Shown here: positions 43,771 through 50,000 of the stretch, one piece after another
Layout of the letters: the number at the start of each line of letters is the position of its first letter
Position numbering within the stretch: position 1 is the first letter of the stretch
Assembly (NCBI RefSeq): GCF_945870625.1
Contig: NZ_CAMBTS010000010.1
Location: forward strand, 1 to 50,000
Direction: 5' to 3'
Length of the DNA stretch: 50,000 bases
Source of the DNA: Novosphingobium sp. Chol11
GTDB lineage: Bacteria; Pseudomonadota; Alphaproteobacteria; Sphingomonadales; Sphingomonadaceae
Notes under the pieces: generated by a model
What the model saw: the letters and a program-made list of their open reading frames with translations, nothing else
What the model was told of the DNA's origin: nothing
Databases searched by the model: none
Translations under genes and position numbers: made by a program

Positions 43771-45568
43771 GTTCTTCGCCTTCGGCCGCCTGGCGCATCC
43801 ACATTTCGGCATAGAGGCCATCGCGCCGAAGCAGTTCGGCATGGCTGCCTTGCTCGGCCAGTCGCCCTTGATCGAGCACGAGGATCGTATCCGAATCCGC
43901 GATGGTTGAAAGCCGGTGCGCGATCGATAGCGTGGTGCGCTGCGAGGCGACCGCGCGCATCGTGCCCAGAATGTCCTGCTCGGTGCGGGTATCGAGCGCA
44001 CTGGTGGCTTCATCGAACAGCAGGATCGGCGGATTTTTGACCAGCGTGCGCGCGATTGCGACGCGCTGCTTCTCGCCGCCCGAGAGCTTCAGGCCGCGCT
44101 CGCCCACTTCGGTCTCGAGCCCCTTGGGCAGGCGTCCAATCAGCTGGCTCATCGATGCGCCCTGAACCGCCCGCGCGACGTCTTCGGCGCTTGCCCCCTC
44201 CCGGCCATAAGCGATGTTATAGCCGATGGTGTCGTTAAACAGCACCGAATCCTGTGGCACGATGCCAAGAGCCGCGCGCAACGATGCCTGCGTAACGAGC
44301 GCGATATCCTGCCCGTCGATAAGGATGCGCCCCGCCTGCGGGTCGTAGAAGCGGAACAGGAGCCGCGCGATGGTTGATTTGCCCGCTCCTGAGGGCCCGA
44401 CAATCGCGATCCGGCTGCCAGCGGCAACCTCGAACGACAGGCCGTGCAGGATTGTGCGGTCGGGTTCATAGCCAAACACCACGTTTTCAAAGGCGAGGCT
44501 GGGTTGCTTGATGATCAGCGCCGGTGCGCCCGGCACATCGGCGACCTCGATCTCGGTATCGATCAGGCGAAACATTTCCGCCATGTCGATCAGCCCCTGG
44601 CGGATGGTGCGATAGACCATGCCGAGCAGATCGAGCGGGCGAAACAACTGGGTGAGGTAGCTTTGCACGAAAACAAGCTGGCCTGCGGTATAGAGCCCTT
44701 TGGACCAGCCCCACGCGGTATGGGCCAGCGCGCCCGCCATCAGCAGATTGACCACCAGCGCCTGCGCGATGTTGAGCAGGGCGAGGCTGTTTTCGCTGGT
44801 AACGGCGGCATCGGCATAAGCGCTGGTGGCCTGCGCATAGCGCGCCTGTTCGCGTGCTTCGGCCCCGAAATATTTCACCGTCTCATAATTGAGCAGCGAA
44901 TCGACCGCGCGGCCCAAGGCCTGCCCGTCGAGCCTGTTCATCCTCTCGCGCAGGGCGCTGCGCCACTCGGTGATCGCGCGGGTGATCCAGATATAGGCGA
45001 TGACCGCGATGGCGGTGGCTGCGACCAGCCCCCAGCCGAATGTGACATAGAAGATCACCGCGACCACGATCAGCTGGAGGATGGTCGGCGCGATGTTGAA
45101 CAGGATGAAGTAGAGCATCGTGTCGATGCTTTTGGTGCCGCGCTCGATCACTTTGGTGACCTCGCCCGTGCGCCGCGCCAGATGAAAGCGCATAGACAAG
45201 CTGTGAAGCCGGGCAAAAACGTTTTCGGCGAGGCTGCGCGTGGCATCCTGCGCGACGCGCTCGAATACGAAATTGCGAAAATTATCAAAAACAACGCCGA
45301 TGAAGCGCCCGGCCGCATAGCCAAGCACCAGCAGGATCACGAACAGCGCAAGGCGGGGGCCGCGCACGTCCATCGCATCGACCGCCCATTTGAGCAGATA
45401 GGGCAGGGCGAGCTGCGTTGTGGTCGACGCGAGGATCAACGCGCTGGCAATCACGATCCGCCAGCGCAGCGCCGGTTTGTCGCTCGGCCAGAGATACGGG
45501 AGGAAGCGGCTGAGCGTGTTCCACCCGTCGTGCCGGGCGTTCGGGTCGGTGGCGGTATCTGGTGGCAT
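43751..45568 (-). CDS. Atm1-type ABC exporter (ABCB7/HMT1 family)
   Basis: A 605-residue half-transporter: six membrane helices in residues 35-320 and a nucleotide-binding domain after 355. Walker A GPSGAGKST is at 391-399, signature LSGGEKQ at 495-501, Walker B ILLFDE at 515-520. NYETVKYFGAE near 227-237 and RQGLIDMAEMF near 323-333 are characteristic of the Atm1 subfamily, which exports glutathione conjugates and persulfides for metal detoxification and cytosolic iron-sulfur assembly. The ATG at 45568 gives the length of the structurally studied Novosphingobium homologue. Confidence 0.92.
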   Translation of the reverse strand: MPPDTATDPNARHDGWNTLSRFLPYLWPSDKPALRWRIVIASALILASTTTQLALPYLLKWAVDAMDVRGPRLALFVILLVLGYAAGRFIGVVFDNFRNFVFERVAQDATRSLAENVFARLHSLSMRFHLARRTGEVTKVIERGTKSIDTMLYFILFNIAPTILQLIVVAVIFYVTFGWGLVAATAIAVIAYIWITRAITEWRSALRERMNRLDGQALGRAVDSLLNYETVKYFGAEAREQARYAQATSAYADAAVTSENSLALLNIAQALVVNLLMAGALAHTAWGWSKGLYTAGQLVFVQSYLTQLFRPLDLLGMVYRTIRQGLIDMAEMFRLIDTEIEVADVPGAPALIIKQPSLAFENVVFGYEPDRTILHGLSFEVAAGSRIAIVGPSGAGKSTIARLLFRFYDPQAGRILIDGQDIALVTQASLRAALGIVPQDSVLFNDTIGYNIAYGREGASAEDVARAVQGASMSQLIGRLPKGLETEVGERGLKLSGGEKQRVAIARTLVKNPPILLFDEATSALDTRTEQDILGTMRAVASQRTTLSIAHRLSTIADSDTILVLDQGRLAEQGSHAELLRRDGLYAEMWMRQAAEGEELSEAAL

Positions 45569-45623
45569 CCTGCCCAAATAGGGGCTTTGCGCAAAAGCGC
45601 CAGTGCCAGTGCCAAAGCGAGCG

Positions 45624-46532
45624 CTACCGCTGGCCGGCCAATACCGAGTGCGGCACGTCGAACAAAACGCGTCGTGTGGAAAAATCAATCGCGACCCGGC
45701 GAAACAGCCGAAGCTGGTTCATTCCCAGCAGCAGCGCCGGGCGTTTGCCAAGGCCAAGCTTTTCGAATGCCAAGGTATCAGCAAAAGCGATTTCGGTGTT
45801 GTTAATGAGGACGCTGTCCAATTTGAAAACGCGCGCATAGCCGATATCCGCGAAAATCGATTGGCCGGTCACCGAGACCAGCTTGGTTGTTTCGATCTTG
45901 TGTCGCCGCGCCAGCGCACGTTGCAAAGCGCGATTGCCGATCGACACGTCCGAGCCTGTGTCGACAACAATATCGGTGCGAACGCCATCGATCAGCGCAT
46001 TGGTCATGATCAGCTGGCCAGACCGGCGGCGCGCCTGAACTACGATCTCAAAGCCCTTGTTGCCGCCGAGGCTGGTCGCATCGCCGATCAGCATATGCTT
46101 TTGGTCGAAGTCGAGCAGCACGCGCTGCTCTTGAAGGCTGTCGATGCCCAGAATTCCGTCGGCACCGATATTGTGCCCTTCGATCAGCGGCGCGGTCAGC
46201 CCATAAAAGCTGCGGCGGCCAAGATTGATCTCATCGACTTCGACCAAGTCCACTGTCTCAGAGCCAGCAATGCCGATCAGCGTGGCCGAACCGGCAGGCA
46301 TTAGGTTGAGTTGCCGCGCAATACCGCGGGACAGCACCGTGCGTTCGGATCCGGTATCGATAAGGAACTCGTAAGGGCCCGCCTTGCCGATGTGCACCGG
46401 CACGGTCATCCGGTCGTCGCGGCCTACTACGACTGCGATCGCTTCCTCAGCGGCGGCGGCGGGCTTGAGCGGGGGCGCTGTCGCCAAGAGCGGCAAGGCG
46501 GCAGCAACCGCTAAAATGGCTGGAATTGCCAT
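45624..46532 (-). CDS. Two-domain retropepsin-like aspartic protease
   Basis: A 302-residue protein with an N-terminal signal peptide or anchor (about 5-28). Two aspartic-protease motifs are present: FLIDTGSERTVL with Asp59 and IVVDTGSDVSIG with Asp191, each followed by a beta-rich lobe and a GILGID or LLLGMNQL strand typical of retropepsins. The tandem pair in one chain resembles a pepsin-like layout built from two retropepsin units. It should act in the periplasm. It lies 55 bases upstream of the Atm1-type gene in the same direction. GGAG precedes the ATG. Confidence 0.85.
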   Translation of the reverse strand: MAIPAILAVAAALPLLATAPPLKPAAAAEEAIAVVVGRDDRMTVPVHIGKAGPYEFLIDTGSERTVLSRGIARQLNLMPAGSATLIGIAGSETVDLVEVDEINLGRRSFYGLTAPLIEGHNIGADGILGIDSLQEQRVLLDFDQKHMLIGDATSLGGNKGFEIVVQARRRSGQLIMTNALIDGVRTDIVVDTGSDVSIGNRALQRALARRHKIETTKLVSVTGQSIFADIGYARVFKLDSVLINNTEIAFADTLAFEKLGLGKRPALLLGMNQLRLFRRVAIDFSTRRVLFDVPHSVLAGQR

Positions 46533-46601
46533 GACGATGTTCTCCTGCAGGGCAGCTTACGCCCTCTGCGCGGAGCACGCCATTGCCTATCTGCGCGTTT
46601 T

Positions 46602-47756
46602 TCAAGACGCTGCGGTGATCAGGCCCGCCAGGGCAAGCGCTTTGCATAAAGGCGCATCCTCCACAAAACGCCCTGGATCGAAGGCACCCGCATCCCCGCG
46701 ATCGCCTTTCCAATTGTTGGAGATGGCCTTGAAATGGCGAAACGAGAAATCTTTCGAAATCAGTTTGTTGGCCTTTAGTCCGAACAGATTGTGGACCGAC
46801 CAGCTGTGCCGCCGATCATCGCAGGCGGATGGCACCACGCACCATTTGGGCGGGCAGACATCGGTCTCGCGCAGATCGCGGTATACAAAATCGCCGTGGC
46901 GGCAATCTGCCGGCGTTACCGGGTGGGGCGCGGCGCTCGTCACCCATTGTCCCGGAAATTTGATAAACCCGCCGGGCGCTGCTTCGGCGGCGGCAAAGAT
47001 CGACTCGGGGCCGACGACCAGTTCGTCGATGTCGGCATTCAGGACGCTGCGCGCGCGCCTCAGGAACCGCAGCCGCGCATGTTGCAGCGATCCGGTCGGG
47101 CAATAGTCGGAGTCCCACGGCGCGGGCTGGCCATCCACCGCGCCGGCCATGCCGCCTTGCGGCCCGTATTTGAATGGCCAGCTGACCACGACGACGACCA
47201 TTGCCGGGAATGCGCCGGCCAGTTGGGCTTGAAGTTCGCTCACCGAATAGCGGCTTGATCCGTTGTCGTAAAAGAGCACGGCATCGGCACTATGAACGCG
47301 CTCGTGATAGCGGATCCAATCTATGATCCAGCGCACTTCGTTGTCCTTGGACAGCGTATGGAGCACGCGGCGCCCGGCGAAACGCTCGATTTCCGAGGGC
47401 TGGACGGCAATCTCGAACCTGCCGAGGGGCGTCTCGAGTGTCAGCTGCGTGCTGGAATCGCGCAGCCACACTTCGTTGGCGTTGACCCGCTCCACGCGCC
47501 GGGTGCGCGGGAACAGCGGTCCGAAGCGGTTGCGCAAAGACTGCGCGCTGAGGAGCGGGGCCGCCAGATTGAACAGTGGCGGCCCTTGCAGCACGATGTG
47601 CTCGCCAACCCGGTAGACATCGTAGAACAATGTGTCCCAATCGAACTGTTCGGCATAGCGCGCGTTGCGCAAGTGCGGCGGCCGTGGGCTTTCGCGGCGG
47701 AAGCTAGCGTCCGGCGGGATCATGACCGATGATAGCGTGATGGGCAAAGTCATCAT
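46602..47756 (-). CDS. Glycosyltransferase, Glyco_tranf_2_4-like
   Basis: A 384-residue protein. The region from LSKDNEVRWIIDWIRYHERVHSADAVLFYDNGSS (about 135-168) is the nucleotide-sugar binding start of the Glyco_tranf_2_4 / GT92-like group, and the metal-binding acidic motif is NADIDELV at about 240-247. Residues 30-130 form a separate beta-rich N-terminal region I do not recognise. The ATG at 47756 overlaps the stop of the flippase gene (TGATG). It probably adds a sugar to the surface polysaccharide handled by the neighbouring genes. Confidence 0.78.
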   Translation of the reverse strand: MMTLPITLSSVMIPPDASFRRESPRPPHLRNARYAEQFDWDTLFYDVYRVGEHIVLQGPPLFNLAAPLLSAQSLRNRFGPLFPRTRRVERVNANEVWLRDSSTQLTLETPLGRFEIAVQPSEIERFAGRRVLHTLSKDNEVRWIIDWIRYHERVHSADAVLFYDNGSSRYSVSELQAQLAGAFPAMVVVVVSWPFKYGPQGGMAGAVDGQPAPWDSDYCPTGSLQHARLRFLRRARSVLNADIDELVVGPESIFAAAEAAPGGFIKFPGQWVTSAAPHPVTPADCRHGDFVYRDLRETDVCPPKWCVVPSACDDRRHSWSVHNLFGLKANKLISKDFSFRHFKAISNNWKGDRGDAGAFDPGRFVEDAPLCKALALAGLITAAS

Positions 47757-49282
47757 CACGGCGCCGGATTGAGCTTGGGAAACAGGCGGCGGGCGAGCGG
47801 TAAGCCGGCGGCGAGCGCGCTGAATTCCGCCATTGTCGGATGACGCAGCAGGATCATCGCGGCCAACCATGCGGCGCCGCCAGCCAGGACCGTGCCACAC
47901 AGCGCGAGAAACGTGATGGTCGCGGGCGGTGCCCAGAACGCATATGTCAGGGCGAGGGGGGCAATCGCGGCCAAGGTCGCGCCGGCGCTGCGCGCATAGA
48001 TTGCGAGCATTGCCCGGGCATCGAAGCGCACCAGACCGTGCATGAACTGCCAGTAAAGGCACAGCCAAGCCAGACCGTAGACGAGGCGGGAGGCGGCAGC
48101 CCCTTCAACCCCCCACAGACATCCGACCGCCAGCAGAATGATCGACAGCGCGGTATCAACAAGATTGTAAGCCAGAAGTCGGTTCAACCGCCCGAGCAGG
48201 ATCGGCAGATCGCTGACCAGCGGGAGCGAGATCAGCATCACTTCCGTCAGCGCGATCATCGAGAGCAGGGGCGCCGTGGGCAGCCATGCCTCGCCATAAA
48301 GCAGCCGCACAAGTGGCTCTGCCGCGAGGGCGAGGCCCGCCATGCCTGGCCAGATGATCGCGGAATAGCCCGCACATACGCGCAAGTAGGCAGGGCCAAG
48401 CGGCTCCCCGCGATCGCGAATGCGCGCGAAAGCGGGATAGAAAACGCTGCCGATCGCGCCCGCCACCAGCATACGGAACTGATCCGACAAGCTCACCGCG
48501 CGGCTGAACAGGCCTACGGACCTCAGGCTCAGCAGTTTGCCGACGATGAGATCGGGCGAACGCGTGCCCAGCGCGCCGGTGAGATAAAGCACGCTGGACC
48601 GCGCGCCGAAATGGAGCACCGGGCGCAGGCCATCGGTGCGCAGCGGCCACGGCGGCGAAGGGCACAGCACTTGTGCGATCAGCGCGCGCGCGCCGCCCGT
48701 CGCCAGCGTGGCCCAGGCAAGCGCGAATGAGGAGTAGCCTAAGGCCGCGAGCGTGACCGCAACCGCAGCTTGCGTGATCGCGCCGCCGACATTGACCGCG
48801 AAGTGCCCGCCAAATTGCATCGCGCGGGCCATCCGCGCCATCGGCACGACCGCGAAGGGAACCACCAGATAAGTCGCAGCGATGATCAACAGGATGGGCG
48901 CTAGCGCGGGTTGGCCATAACCCCCGGCAAGCGGCGCGGCGCAGAGGGCGATGAAGCCGGCGACGATCAATGAAAACAACAGCGCGACTGAACTGCAACG
49001 GGCAATATCTTCGGGGCCAAGCGTGGGCAGGCCCGAGATATAGCGGGACAGGCCGAAATCCTGCAAAATCGCGACCAGCAACGCGGCGGCCAGCGCAATC
49101 GAGAACAAACCGACTTCAGCAGGGCTGAGAAACAGCCGCGAAATCACTACCGAGCTGGCGAACTGGATGGCGAACGACAGATATTGGCCGGCCATCGCCC
49201 ACACCGCCGCGCCGCGCACGCCCATCGCGGCCGGCTCGCGTTCTGTGGATGGCGCCTGGGCCGAAGATGGGCTGGCTGTCAC
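47756..49282 (-). CDS. Wzx-type polysaccharide flippase
   Basis: A 508-residue membrane protein with about twelve to fourteen helices. VWAMAGQYLSFAIQFASSVVISRLFLSPAEVGLFSIALAA, and the internal ARSSVLYLTGALGTRSPDLIVGKLLSLRSVGLFSRAVSLSDQF, are typical of lipid-linked oligosaccharide flippases (MviN/MATE-like superfamily). The start is GTG at 49282 with a weak ribosome site, nine bases after the upstream glycosyltransferase stop. It should flip an undecaprenyl-linked repeat unit. Confidence 0.88.
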   Translation of the reverse strand: MTASPSSAQAPSTEREPAAMGVRGAAVWAMAGQYLSFAIQFASSVVISRLFLSPAEVGLFSIALAAALLVAILQDFGLSRYISGLPTLGPEDIARCSSVALLFSLIVAGFIALCAAPLAGGYGQPALAPILLIIAATYLVVPFAVVPMARMARAMQFGGHFAVNVGGAITQAAVAVTLAALGYSSFALAWATLATGGARALIAQVLCPSPPWPLRTDGLRPVLHFGARSSVLYLTGALGTRSPDLIVGKLLSLRSVGLFSRAVSLSDQFRMLVAGAIGSVFYPAFARIRDRGEPLGPAYLRVCAGYSAIIWPGMAGLALAAEPLVRLLYGEAWLPTAPLLSMIALTEVMLISLPLVSDLPILLGRLNRLLAYNLVDTALSIILLAVGCLWGVEGAAASRLVYGLAWLCLYWQFMHGLVRFDARAMLAIYARSAGATLAAIAPLALTYAFWAPPATITFLALCGTVLAGGAAWLAAMILLRHPTMAEFSALAAGLPLARRLFPKLNPAP

Positions 49283-49291
49283 AAGGGTTGG

Positions 49292-50000
49292 CTAGACGCG
49301 TTGGGCTTGCGCGGTTGTCGTCGCGAGCGTTAGTGCCAGCCGCGCCGCGCGCATCGGTTTCCCAAATCTGACCAGCCGCGCGACGGTGCGCCACATCCCG
49401 GCGTGCGCTCCGCCTTCGCGCAAATGCCGCACCAGCACTTCGAAGCCATGATCCTGCAATCCCGCCTTTGAATAGAGCAGACCGGGGGCGACCTGTGTTC
49501 GCACAGAGCGCGCAATACCTTCGCGCGCAAACAGCGCATCGAGAGCATCGATCGGGGGAAGCACGGTGAGCTTCTCGGTAGGGTCTGGACGGCCTTCGCG
49601 CCGTTCGCGGTAGGCCAGCCGGGATACGGCGGCGCCGACTTGCTGCTCGGTGGCGTGGCGGCTGGAAACCTGCTGCTCGTAATGACGATAGCGGAACAAG
49701 CGCTCAGGCAGGTTGCAAAGGCGGGTGATCCCGGCCAGCCGCAGCCACAGATCAAGATCCTCGCAATGCCGAAATGCGGCGTGATAACCGCCAACCGAGC
49801 GCACCATATCAAGCCGGAACATGACGGCCGGATGGCAAAGCAGCGGTTCGCGCCGTTCGATCGCGGCCAGAAAGCCCTCGTGCGTATCGGGATGATCGGC
49901 CCCTGCAAGCGGATAGGGCTCGCCCTTCTCGCCAATATCCGTAGTCCAGCATCCGATCACACCGTGATCCGGATTGCTTTCCAAAAAGGCGATCTGCTTG
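49292..50000 (-). CDS. GT2 family glycosyltransferase (5' end outside window)
   Basis: Only the C-terminal 236 codons are present; the reading frame runs off the right edge with KQIAFLESNPDHGVIG, so the donor-binding N-terminus is missing from view. CHPAVMFRLDMVRSVGGYHAAFRHCEDLDLWLRL with its ED acidic pair is the classic acceptor/metal region of family 2 glycosyltransferases. A helical C-terminal region follows. It belongs with the flippase and glycosyltransferase downstream. Confidence 0.85.
   Translation of the reverse strand, partial: KQIAFLESNPDHGVIGCWTTDIGEKGEPYPLAGADHPDTHEGFLAAIERREPLLCHPAVMFRLDMVRSVGGYHAAFRHCEDLDLWLRLAGITRLCNLPERLFRYRHYEQQVSSRHATEQQVGAAVSRLAYRERREGRPDPTEKLTVLPPIDALDALFAREGIARSVRTQVAPGLLYSKAGLQDHGFEVLVRHLREGGAHAGMWRTVARLVRFGKPMRAARLALTLATTTAQAQRV

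Noticed and set aside
45586..45605. GCTTT/AAAGC hairpin between the ABC exporter and the retropepsin gene
   Set aside because: A five-base stem without a T run; too weak to call a terminator, and the two genes may be cotranscribed.
44444..45805. 453-residue plus-strand ORF antisense to the ABC exporter
   Set aside because: The opposite strand encodes a complete Atm1-type transporter; the plus translation is low-complexity and charged without domains.

Overview
This window looks like a piece of a chromosome from an alphaproteobacterium, most probably order Sphingomonadales. The evidence is the high G+C content with GTG and TTG starts, a pckA-chvI-chvG-hprK-rapZ-EIIA-HPr block, an Alph_Pro_TM (TIGR02186) protein beside a TauE/SafE permease, an Atm1-type exporter of the same length and layout as the Novosphingobium one, and a ubiquinol-cytochrome c chaperone/YceD pair. 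I see no rRNA or tRNA genes, no CRISPR array, no insertion sequence and no prophage. Coding density is very high; only one gap exceeds 300 bases without a conventional gene (2884-3344).

Layout. 1-5.7 kb: DUF4328 membrane protein, an SDR enzyme, branched-chain aminotransferase (ilvE), then a structured 460-base gap holding a predicted 18-residue ORF with a perfect anti-Shine-Dalgarno match, a lipoprotein, TlyA, TspO and a UbiK/BMFP protein. 5.7-11.6 kb: MetZ, a PMT/GT39 glycosyltransferase convergent with a polyprenol-phosphate sugar synthase fused to GtrA, leuB-recO, and ApaG. 11.6-17.3 kb: LysR regulator, GNAT, a three-gene pirin-SDR-hydrolase operon, BolA, a J-domain protein and a nitroreductase. 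17.3-24.9 kb: PEP carboxykinase divergent from the ChvI/ChvG two-component system, which runs on into HPr kinase, RapZ, PTS EIIA, HPr and a SpoU-type rRNA methyltransferase. This is the carbon/nitrogen-status and envelope-stress signalling hub of the window.

24.9-34 kb: META-domain lipoprotein, Bcr/CflA-type transporter, DinB, Dps, NhaA, an NfrB-like glycosyltransferase with an NfrA C-terminal-like partner, TauE/SafE with TIGR02186. 34-41.1 kb: HerA-like ATPase, an operon of cytochrome bc1 chaperone, YceD and MATE pump, then BamE and hslVU. 41.1-46.5 kb: GFA protein, POT-family transporter, DUF1737 protein followed by an AAC(3)-I-like acetyltransferase, Atm1-type ABC exporter and a two-domain retropepsin-like protease. 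46.6-50 kb: the start of a surface-polysaccharide cluster (two glycosyltransferases and a Wzx-type flippase), which continues past the right edge.

Most genes are ordinary core genes. The most unusual signal is at 2970-3131 on the minus strand: a 14-base perfect complement of the 16S rRNA 3' tail placed at ideal spacing before an 18-codon ORF, followed by two hairpins, upstream of ilvE. Other points worth checking are a heat-shock-type promoter that would make hslV mRNA leaderless, a terminator-like hairpin in the bamE leader, an inverted repeat abutting the pckA promoter, and an intrinsic-looking AAC(3)-I homologue.
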